Assembly: GCA_028821815.1 (NCBI GenBank)
Contig: JAPKEY010000061.1
Span: 1 to 8,313, forward strand
Origin: Candidatus Poseidoniales archaeon
Lineage (GTDB): Archaea > Thermoplasmatota > Poseidoniia > Poseidoniales > Thalassarchaeaceae
Reading direction: 5' to 3'
Length of the DNA stretch: 8,313 nt
The notes beneath the pieces were generated by a model, which did not search any database, had not been told where the DNA came from, and worked only from the letters and a program-made list of their open reading frames with translations. Below, piece after piece: positions 1 to 5,910 of this stretch (within the stretch, counting starts at the first letter, position 1; each line of letters opens with the position of its first letter). The position numbers and the translations under genes are program-made.

Positions 1-171
1 ATCACCAAAGTTCTCGACCAAGATAGCATCGACTCCTCCTGCGAGAAGCGTTGTCGCATCTGCGAGTGCAGATGACTCGACAGCTCCGATATCCCCTGCA
101 AATCCGGGTGAACCGGGCAGAGCCTTGAGATGAACCATGCCGATCAGGCCGGTGGGAATTTTTTTCCTCAT
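1..171 (-). CDS. BtpA/SgcQ-family TIM-barrel protein, N-terminal part (runs off the left edge)
   Basis: The first 57 codons of this gene are visible; the frame stays open to base 1. The N-terminus carries the family signature IGMVHLKALPGSPGF (about residues 10-24), followed by a segment with DATTLLAGGVDAILVENFGD (residues 38-57). These are the first strands of the BtpA barrel, Pfam PF03437. Full members are about 260-280 residues, so roughly a fifth is seen. Cyanobacterial BtpA is needed for stable accumulation of photosystem I, but homologues are common in non-photosynthetic archaea and bacteria, where the reaction is unknown; SgcQ-type members sit in sugar-utilisation loci. The ATG at 171 is preceded by AGGTGA, 4 nt away, which overlaps the stop of the upstream epimerase gene. 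With only 8 nt between them the two genes are very likely co-transcribed and perhaps translationally coupled. The family call is firm; a function in this organism is not assigned. Confidence 0.88.
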   Translation of the reverse strand, partial: MRKKIPTGLIGMVHLKALPGSPGFAGDIGAVESSALADATTLLAGGVDAILVENFGD

Positions 172-175
172 CCAC

Positions 176-181
176 TCACCT
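176..181 (-). promoter_or_regulatory. Ribosome binding site of the BtpA-family gene
   Basis: On the minus strand AGGTGA lies 4 nt before the ATG at 171 and overlaps the TAG stop (182-180) of the epimerase gene. It complements the usual 3' end of archaeal and bacterial 16S rRNA. It supports the chosen start and suggests that ribosomes finishing the epimerase could re-initiate here. Confidence 0.6.
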
Positions 182-1166
182 ACTGGTGCTCGGCCTGAAG
201 CCATCGCCAACAAGAGCGCAACCCTTCTTCCAAACTCTGGGATGGGGACCAACCCAAGGCACTCTGTGTTTCTGAGATGTCAGGAACTCGACGGCGCGAA
301 TCACCTGGATGTCCAACTTCTTGGAAATGGATTTCAGATGATGAACCTGTGATATTTATGCAAAGTTTGGCCAATTCAGCAATACTGACCTCTTCAGGAT
401 TACCAAGATTAAGTGCAGCCCCGGTCAATTGAGAACCATCCAATCCTTGATCTAATTCTCCAGCGATTCGGATGCCTTCAACCGCCTCATCAACCCAAGT
501 GAAAGAGCGTGTTTGAGACCCATCTCCATGGATTGTAATTGGGTCGCCGCGACGGCATTGTTCAAGGAAAATACCAGTCACTTGTCCATATGAATTGCCG
601 GGTAATCGAGGCCCATATGCGTTGAATGGGCGAACAATTCGAGCATCCAAACTACTGTTGCTAACGGCGTGCTGAACAAGAACTTCGCCCAAATATTTGC
701 TGGCTCCATACGAATGTCGACCATGCTCAGAAGCGGATGAGAACAAACTATCCGATGCGTTGGTTAGTGGCATTTCAGGCTGCTCTCCAAACGCCTCAGG
801 GGAAGATGTAAACACAAATCTGGAGCCACGTGTGATTGCAAAATCCAATGCGACCCGCAGGGTATCTAGGTTGACCTGTACGACAAAATCCGGGCGCTCA
901 TGGAACCAACGAGTCCCATTGATGGCCGCCAAGTGGTAAACACAATCCACGCCTCCAAGTTTGTCTGCTGCTTTCTCGTAGAGGTCACGATTCGCAGCGT
1001 CCCCCATGATGAGGTAGTAGTCCTCCATTCCTTTGCATCCCAGGAGATTTTTCTGGCTTCCACGAAACATATCATCGATGACTGCAACCGAATGCCCCAT
1101 CGCCACGAGTTGTTCGGTCAGATGGCTTCCGAGAAAGCCAGCCCCTCCCGTAACGATACAGCGCAT
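180..1166 (-). CDS. NAD-dependent nucleotide-sugar epimerase/dehydratase (extended SDR)
   Basis: This 328-residue protein is an extended short-chain dehydrogenase/reductase. It opens with the Rossmann nucleotide-binding motif TGGAGFLGSH (residues 6-15) and has an acidic pair D31-D32 at the end of the second strand, which favours NAD over NADP. The active-site YxxxK is Y153-K157 in SYGASK, and the serine/glutamate segment TSSPEAFGE spans 120-128. RPFNAYGPR (179-187) and DGSQTRSFTWVDEAV (215-229) are the sugar-nucleotide-site motifs, followed by NLGNPEEVSIAELA near 253-266. The C-terminus DSRRRVPDISETQSALGWSP resembles UDP-glucuronate decarboxylases and dTDP-glucose 4,6-dehydratases, so a decarboxylase or dehydratase role is as likely as 4-epimerisation. 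Length is normal for the family. It probably supplies modified sugars for surface glycans or glycoprotein modification in the cytoplasm. It lies 22 nt after the aconitase X gene and 8 nt before the BtpA-family gene on the same strand. Exact substrate cannot be read from sequence. Confidence 0.93.
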   Translation of the reverse strand: MRCIVTGGAGFLGSHLTEQLVAMGHSVAVIDDMFRGSQKNLLGCKGMEDYYLIMGDAANRDLYEKAADKLGGVDCVYHLAAINGTRWFHERPDFVVQVNLDTLRVALDFAITRGSRFVFTSSPEAFGEQPEMPLTNASDSLFSSASEHGRHSYGASKYLGEVLVQHAVSNSSLDARIVRPFNAYGPRLPGNSYGQVTGIFLEQCRRGDPITIHGDGSQTRSFTWVDEAVEGIRIAGELDQGLDGSQLTGAALNLGNPEEVSIAELAKLCINITGSSSEIHFQEVGHPGDSRRRVPDISETQSALGWSPSQSLEEGLRSCWRWLQAEHQ

Positions 1167-1188
1167 GATAGGGTGAGCGAGTTCTCCC

Positions 1189-2931
1189 TCAAGGAGATGC
1201 TGCCATGCGGTTTACAACTTGCAGTGTGACAATTCCATTCTCCAATCGCATCTCAACATCGTCACCCGTGTTGATTTCCATACATGGGTCTTCACTAAAT
1301 CCGTGTGCATAAGGCACCTTGAGAAGAGAGGCTGCAGGCAATGTAAGTGGACATACGTCACGGTTGACGATTGCTTTGGGTCCTTTGTTCGTGTAAATAA
1401 GTCCCATCAGAATGAATGGTGCAACAGTTGATCCACTTCCCTTTGGGTAGATGAGTATTGTATCAGCAATCGCCACACCATCAAGTGGATGGCCCGGTTC
1501 TTCGATTACCCCAGTATCCCTGTTCACATACCCGAGGTAGGTAATGGGGACATCAGTCACCAAGGCCTTGCCTTGGGTGCTCCAGGTGGTTTGTGAGGGT
1601 AAACTTCTGCCCAGGGTTGTAAATTCCCCTTCGCAGTGTACCTTGTTGGTAGGGAGTGGTTTTACAGCCTTGCCATGTAGAATGGGTCTTTCGCCAGCAG
1701 AAAGTGAAGCGTCGAAGGCGTGGGCCACACAGTCTTCGATTCGCATCACGCTGGTTGGCATTCGATTCAATCCACTGGTCAGGTAATGCTCCGCCTTGAG
1801 TGAGTTTGTTAGAAGGTGATTATACCGCGTTCGATTGTATGGCGTCACTTCTGGGCATGTATCTTTGAGAATCAATGCCCCCGCTTCTTCTAATACATCG
1901 AGAGTTCCTTCTTGTTCCAATAATTCGTGGTTGTGACCACTCGTGAACACCCACAGACGCTGGTCGGGAATTCGTTGCCCCAGTTCCATTCGATTTCTCA
2001 CAGCTGCGGCGGTGGTTCGCACTTCACCTACGCTAGCTTGGGGGCAACCGATGACGATGAGATCGACCTGTCCAGTCGGAGTCAATTCATCATAGCGTTC
2101 CATCAGGGAATCGTTGGTAAACACGAGGTGCCCTTCGGGTGTATATTGTGGCGGTTCAGGTGAGAGTCCTTCTGCCCAGAGCATCGGGCAACCGTAATTG
2201 GCTGCGGCTGCAGTCAATGCTTTCTTCTGATCAAAAGAGACATAATCTGGTAATCCAGTGAGATGTGGCATCATTCCCCATGGTAGTTTCCAATGTGGTT
2301 GGATTTGTTTTCCGATCCAATCTCCAAGAACGCTCCAATCTGCAATATGTTCGAGTTCACAATCGACCTCGACATGAATGTTTGGAATTCGATTTTCATC
2401 GAGGTGTAATCCCCATTTTGGAGCCCATCCCGTCAGTGCAGTGGCCAGAGCTGACAGTCCACTTTCACGATTGGTAATGAGTGAGGTGTAAGAATTGGAA
2501 AAGGCCACAGCATTGCTTTCAGCCCAAGAACCGATACCTTCGTTGTCGACACCTCTATCGTAAGGTGTGCACGACAGGGTGGCTTCAATTCCGAGTTCAG
2601 TGTAAGCATGAACAATTTCGAATTGATGCTTGAGAAAATCTTCAGTTTCAATATCCATTTCTTCCATTTTCTCTTTGTCACATCCAGCACTATTCAGTGT
2701 GGTTGGAATTTCAACGACCCCCAAATCATCACCTGAAAGGTCGGCTAGGAAGCGCCGCAACCCATGTCCACCGGTGAGTGGTGACACTCCGCTCACGTGC
2801 GCGTGCGCGCATGTGACAAACTCGGTTGCACCAGCGGTTGAAGCCAAGTCGACAACCAAACGAGCTGCCTTCTGTTTGGTTGGACCGTGCTCACCGGCCA
2901 GCATGGCGGCGAGTGGTGTTGGGATGTCCAT
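1189..2931 (-). CDS. Aconitase X, catalytic and swivel domains in one chain (phosphomevalonate dehydratase or hydroxyproline dehydratase type)
   Basis: The 580-residue protein is a fused aconitase X. Residues 1 to about 410 match the catalytic part (Pfam PF04412, formerly DUF521): AHVSGVSPLTGGHGLRRFL (44-62), PTTLNSAG (76-83), SCTPY (120-124), WAESNAVAFSNS (136-147), TNRESGLSALATALTG (153-168) and GLHLDENR (174-181). Three family cysteines that fit an iron-sulphur cluster are C121, C296 in IGCPQAS and C359 in DTCPEVTP. Residues about 415-570 match the swivel domain (PF01989, formerly DUF126): GKALVTDVPITYLGYV, a DxxTGVIEEPGHPLDG-like segment and YPKGSGSTVAPF (495-506), where the serine-containing loop is expected to face the active site. 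In archaea the two parts are normally separate subunits of phosphomevalonate dehydratase, which makes trans-anhydromevalonate phosphate in the modified mevalonate pathway; bacterial members include cis-3-hydroxy-L-proline dehydratases. No in-frame ATG occurs between the nadE stop and the ATG at 2931, and no clear ribosome binding site precedes it. Family is certain; substrate is open. Confidence 0.93.
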   Translation of the reverse strand: MDIPTPLAAMLAGEHGPTKQKAARLVVDLASTAGATEFVTCAHAHVSGVSPLTGGHGLRRFLADLSGDDLGVVEIPTTLNSAGCDKEKMEEMDIETEDFLKHQFEIVHAYTELGIEATLSCTPYDRGVDNEGIGSWAESNAVAFSNSYTSLITNRESGLSALATALTGWAPKWGLHLDENRIPNIHVEVDCELEHIADWSVLGDWIGKQIQPHWKLPWGMMPHLTGLPDYVSFDQKKALTAAAANYGCPMLWAEGLSPEPPQYTPEGHLVFTNDSLMERYDELTPTGQVDLIVIGCPQASVGEVRTTAAAVRNRMELGQRIPDQRLWVFTSGHNHELLEQEGTLDVLEEAGALILKDTCPEVTPYNRTRYNHLLTNSLKAEHYLTSGLNRMPTSVMRIEDCVAHAFDASLSAGERPILHGKAVKPLPTNKVHCEGEFTTLGRSLPSQTTWSTQGKALVTDVPITYLGYVNRDTGVIEEPGHPLDGVAIADTILIYPKGSGSTVAPFILMGLIYTNKGPKAIVNRDVCPLTLPAASLLKVPYAHGFSEDPCMEINTGDDVEMRLENGIVTLQVVNRMAASP

Positions 2932-2982
2932 TGGTAGGAACCGGCCGGCACTTGCCCATGAATATGCGGGTCCTTCGCCTGT

Positions 2983-4659
2983 TCATCTCCGCGAAGCCAA
3001 TGGTTGGCGCCATCCTTGGCCAAAGGCGCGATTGGAAACGCGTGGTGCCGGGCACAATTGCCAGCGCTTGTGTTCGTTAGCGTGCATGCGTGAAAGTACC
3101 TCGGGAGTCAGCGGCGAAGCATTCCGAATACCTCGCTCAATCCAGTCCTCCAAAATTGGGTCTAGAACGGTATAGGGTGGTAAATTGTCCTCGTCCTTTT
3201 GGTCAGGTGCCAATTCAGCTGATGGTGCCTTTGTCATAGTCGATTCTGTGATGGGAGACTTGCCTCCAGCATTTGCATTGATGGCGTGGGCTACCTCGTA
3301 AACTTCAGTCTTGTAGAGGTCACCCAGGGGTGCATATCCACCATTCATGTCCCCATACAGTGTGCAATAACCCATGGCCAATTCGCTCTTGTTGCCTGTG
3401 GCGATTGCCATTGCACCGCGTGCGTTGGCCGCCCCCATCACGAGCGTTCCACGAATTCTAGCCTGCAGGTTCTCTTTAGCGACCGGATTCCCAGCATCTA
3501 ATTCACCCTGCAGTGTCTCATCAACACTCTCGTGGATTTCATTGATGGGTAAGATTTGCAATTCCATCCCCAATGCTTCAGCGGTTGCCTTTGCATCTTC
3601 AATCGAGTGATCTGATGAATGGCGTGATGGCATGGCGAGTCCCAGTACGTTGCTCGCACCGACCGCTTGACAAGCGATGGCAGCACAAACAGCAGAGTCG
3701 ATTCCCCCACTCATACCCAGGACAATCTTGCCGATGCCCGATTTTTTACAATAATCACCTAGGCCCAGTGTGACAGCTGACAACAAATCTTGGCCCTTGG
3801 AGGGCATTGTAGGTTCTGCTCCAGCACCGACGATTTCTAAATCGTCATCACCATTCGAATCAAGAGGAATCCATTGTGCAGCACTTGGGTTTTCGATATT
3901 GACCATCAAGATACCACTACACCACGCAGGACCCTGAACAACTGTTCCATCTGGCCATCCAACGATGCTCCTTCCATCGAATAGAAGGTCATCATTACCA
4001 CCGATTTGGTTGCACAACAGGAAGGGGTGCCCCAGTGTAGACGCTGCCTTGCGTACGAGGCGTGCGCGAACTCCCTCTTTGGCCAGATGATAGGGGGAGG
4101 ATGAGAGATTGACAGTGATGGCCAAGGGTTCACCTTGATGTTGCCAAGTGGCCAACTGTTCGATAGGATCTGCAGGATAATCTGCTGGTACTTCGCCGAT
4201 GTGTTGCCATGCATCTTCACAAATAGTGATGCCAACGGATGCACCTCGTAGACTACGATCAATTCCAGGGCCATCATCGGCTTGGAAATAACGTCCTTCA
4301 TCGAAGACATCGTAGGTGGGGAGGAGTTGCTTACGGCCAACAATTTTCGCTGTCCGTGAATCCGCCACCCGCACAGCGCCATTGAACGGTTTTTGGCGTG
4401 ATTTTTCTGCTGAAAGAGGTGTTCCAATGAGCAACGGAATCGAGCTACTAACCCCCATTGCTGCCATTTCACATGCAGACACGAATGTCGCATCCATCAG
4501 CATGTCTCGAGGGGGGTATCCTGAGATGACCAACTCGCTGGCCACCGCCATGTCCGCACCCGCTTTGGCAGCCTTTGCCGCTGCCGCTTCAACCAGTGCA
4601 ACATTGCCCGCAATATCGCCGACCGTCGGGTCCAACTGCAACAACGCGATGACTGTCAC
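2983..4659 (-). CDS. nadE: Glutamine-dependent NAD+ synthetase
   Basis: This enzyme carries out the last step of NAD+ synthesis, amidating deamido-NAD with ATP and glutamine. The 558 residues hold two domains. The N-terminal nitrilase-type glutaminase (about 1-270) has its catalytic triad as E42 in SELVISGYPPRD, K110 in GRKQLLPTY and C147 in ITICEDAW. The C-terminal synthetase (about 290-558) has the ATP-pyrophosphatase P-loop SGGIDSA (317-323), GNKSELAMGY (422-431), KAPSAEL (477-483) and an acidic DQKDEDNLPPY segment. The C-terminus matches the usual R-x-x-P ending, so the protein is complete, and its length fits the shorter two-domain members. The start is a GTG at 4659-4657: an in-frame TAA lies only three codons upstream (4671-4669) with no other start between, and AAGGA sits 6 nt before it. 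It heads the minus-strand gene run, 51 nt before aconitase X, and is divergent from the Mpo1-like gene. Confidence 0.97.
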   Translation of the reverse strand: MTVIALLQLDPTVGDIAGNVALVEAAAAKAAKAGADMAVASELVISGYPPRDMLMDATFVSACEMAAMGVSSSIPLLIGTPLSAEKSRQKPFNGAVRVADSRTAKIVGRKQLLPTYDVFDEGRYFQADDGPGIDRSLRGASVGITICEDAWQHIGEVPADYPADPIEQLATWQHQGEPLAITVNLSSSPYHLAKEGVRARLVRKAASTLGHPFLLCNQIGGNDDLLFDGRSIVGWPDGTVVQGPAWCSGILMVNIENPSAAQWIPLDSNGDDDLEIVGAGAEPTMPSKGQDLLSAVTLGLGDYCKKSGIGKIVLGMSGGIDSAVCAAIACQAVGASNVLGLAMPSRHSSDHSIEDAKATAEALGMELQILPINEIHESVDETLQGELDAGNPVAKENLQARIRGTLVMGAANARGAMAIATGNKSELAMGYCTLYGDMNGGYAPLGDLYKTEVYEVAHAINANAGGKSPITESTMTKAPSAELAPDQKDEDNLPPYTVLDPILEDWIERGIRNASPLTPEVLSRMHANEHKRWQLCPAPRVSNRAFGQGWRQPLASRR

Positions 4660-4751
4660 GAACCGTCCTTACGCTGCGCCCCATTCAACGTTACGTCGAT
4701 GGCCTGAAGGACTGTCTAGCGTACCGAATGGTCATGGGTGAAACTCGCTCA
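4660..4751. other. Divergent intergenic region between nadE and the Mpo1-like gene
   Basis: These 92 bases separate the GTG of nadE from the preferred ATG of the Mpo1-like gene, so promoters for both directions should lie here or just inside the genes. I see no convincing AT-rich archaeal TATA box on either strand. The region holds the AAGGA in front of nadE and the GGTGA in front of the Mpo1-like gene. Confidence 0.5.
4736..4741 (+). promoter_or_regulatory. Ribosome binding site deciding the Mpo1-like start
   Basis: GGGTGA ends 10 nt before the ATG at 4752. It supports that ATG over the in-frame ATGs at 4728 and 4734, the second of which overlaps this site and neither of which has a comparable purine-rich sequence upstream. 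Confidence 0.5.
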
Positions 4752-5210
4752 ATGCAAGATTGGCTTGATGGATATGGCGAAAGTCATCAAAATTCACTGA
4801 ACAAAAAAATACACTGGGTGGCCGTTCCACTGATTTTCTTGACAATTGTTGGATTGCTTTGGAGCATCCCTGTACCCGAGGCAATAGCGGTCAATCAATG
4901 GGTCAACTTCGCCACAATCATGCTAATTCCAGTGATCATATTCTATGCGCGTCTATCGATGTCACTCACTGTTGGAATGGGAGTCTGGTGTGTATTTTGC
5001 TTCGCTATTTGTCACCTCTATGGAACCCTAACAGAAATTCCACTTTGGCAAACCAGTTTGGGAGTCTTTGTACTGGCGTGGATCGGCCAATTTTATGGGC
5101 ACAAAGTCGAGGGTCAGAAACCCTCATTCTTTGAGGACATTCAGTACCTGATGATTGGTCCCGCTTGGTTGATGTCATTCATCTACGACAAGTTCGGCAT
5201 CAAGTACTGA
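4752..5210 (+). CDS. Mpo1-like (DUF962) integral membrane protein
   Basis: The 152-residue protein belongs to the DUF962/Mpo1 family (YGL010w-like). The N-terminus WLDGYGESHQNSLNKKIHW (4-22) shows the family pattern W-x-x-x-Y-x-x-x-H-x-N-x-x-N-x-x-I-H, and the C-terminal part has GQFYGHKVEGQKPSFFED (112-129) followed by IGPAWL. Histidines 12, 21 and 117 are candidates for the family's iron site. About four to five hydrophobic segments follow one another (roughly 22-39, 51-67, 72-95, 101-117, 133-146), so it is a membrane protein with little soluble part. Yeast Mpo1 is an Fe(II) dioxygenase that oxidises 2-hydroxy fatty acids in alpha-oxidation; whether this homologue does the same is inference. 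The gene is divergent from nadE and ends directly against the HMA-DUF4396 stop codon. In-frame ATGs at 4728 and 4734 would add 8 or 6 residues, but the GGTGA and the family N-terminus favour 4752. Confidence 0.87.
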   Translation: MQDWLDGYGESHQNSLNKKIHWVAVPLIFLTIVGLLWSIPVPEAIAVNQWVNFATIMLIPVIIFYARLSMSLTVGMGVWCVFCFAICHLYGTLTEIPLWQTSLGVFVLAWIGQFYGHKVEGQKPSFFEDIQYLMIGPAWLMSFIYDKFGIKY

Positions 5211-5837
5211 TTAACAGCAGCCTTTGTCGAACTTCTTCAACCGCCAATAGTTGTATGGCCATGGTGTCAAGAATCCAGCGATCAGCATGGGTGGAAGGGT
5301 ATACCACGCGAGCATGGCCCCTCCTGTAATCACTACATCGACAATATTCATTGCCGCTTCCATGGCGAGCATGGAAATCAAAGACATGCCACAGGCGGTT
5401 TTGAAAGCCTCTACCATCGCCAGTTGTTTCGACAAAATGGCGGTTTCAAGCGCGATGGATGTCATCAATCCATTGAACATGGCAAGTAGCATGATATTCA
5501 TCGTTGGCCAACTCACATCTGTGAGGACGAATTGAAAGAATGCAATCGTCCCAAAGTCGCCCACTGAACATCCAACGAGGCACCACTTTGTGTTGTGAGC
5601 GGATTGCTTCCAAATCGACCGATCACCCCAACTGAATTTGGATTCAGGAACGGTAAACCCAGCTCCTGTGATGGCACCACTCAATGTGGCTGCCCCCACT
5701 CCTTCGTGATGGACAACTGCACTGCCAACTTCGACCTCGACGGAGGACACCCCGTCAACTGCTTGAAGTGCAGCGGTAAGATTGGTCACACAGCCTTGGC
5801 AAGACATGCCGCCGACCTCGTATGTGGCAGTCTCCAT
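5211..5837 (-). CDS. HMA metal-binding domain fused to DUF4396 membrane domain
   Basis: From the ATG at 5837 the protein has 208 residues. Residues 1-63 form a heavy-metal-associated (HMA, ferredoxin-like fold) domain: TYEVGGMSCQGCVTNL contains the M-x-C-x-x-C copper(I)/metal site at 11-16, and VDGVSSVEVEVGSAVVHHEG is the typical following strand. A short linker leads to a DUF4396-type domain with HNTKWCLVGCSVGDFGTIAFFQ-like sequence (81-102), about four membrane segments (87-106, 112-132, 150-171, 177-194), the acidic helix motif AMEAAMNIVDVVITGGA and a P-x-N-x-W-type end. The last two residues are Cys-Cys. The make-up suggests membrane handling of copper or another soft metal, but DUF4396 has no known reaction. 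An upstream in-frame ATG at 5912 would add 25 residues and overlap the ileS start codon; the 5837 start puts the HMA fold directly at the N-terminus as usual, although GGAGG lies only 2 nt before it. Confidence 0.82.
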   Translation of the reverse strand: METATYEVGGMSCQGCVTNLTAALQAVDGVSSVEVEVGSAVVHHEGVGAATLSGAITGAGFTVPESKFSWGDRSIWKQSAHNTKWCLVGCSVGDFGTIAFFQFVLTDVSWPTMNIMLLAMFNGLMTSIALETAILSKQLAMVEAFKTACGMSLISMLAMEAAMNIVDVVITGGAMLAWYTLPPMLIAGFLTPWPYNYWRLKKFDKGCC

Positions 5838-5910
5838 ATCCTCCGGGGAGTGCCGGTAGCGTTTGAACCCTGCCGCACCCTTGAAATCGGGACCATAGGT
5901 CCCGCGAGAC
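5838..5910. promoter_or_regulatory. Short divergent promoter region between the HMA-DUF4396 gene and ileS
   Basis: With the preferred starts at 5837 (minus) and 5911 (plus), 73 nt remain for both promoters. I see no clear TATA element. The only structure is the palindrome at 5889-5903. If the minus gene actually began at 5912 this region would be coding and the two start codons would overlap in one CATG. Confidence 0.35.
5889..5903. repeat. Perfect interrupted palindrome, possible operator
   Basis: The sequence GGGACC-ATA-GGTCCC has two 6-bp arms and a 3-bp spacer. It ends 7 nt before the ileS ATG and lies 51 nt from the preferred start of the HMA-DUF4396 gene. Position and symmetry suit a dimeric regulator, but a 6-bp arm can arise by chance and no family of regulator is indicated. 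Confidence 0.35.

Noticed and set aside
2630..3175. 181-codon plus-strand open frame across the nadE/aconitase X junction
   Set aside because: It is antisense to two firmly assigned genes and shows no recognisable domain.
3906..4493. 195-codon open frame on the minus strand inside nadE
   Set aside because: It is an out-of-frame reading of nadE, whose own frame carries all catalytic residues.
4316..4741. 141-codon plus-strand open frame opposite the nadE start, reaching toward the Mpo1-like gene
   Set aside because: It is antisense to the conserved glutaminase domain, and its alanine-rich translation reflects the complement of nadE codons.
4728..4751. Longer N-terminus for the Mpo1-like protein from ATG 4728 or 4734
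   Set aside because: The ribosome binding site at 4736-4741 overlaps or follows these starts, and the family N-terminus begins at the W-x-x-x-Y pattern just after 4752.
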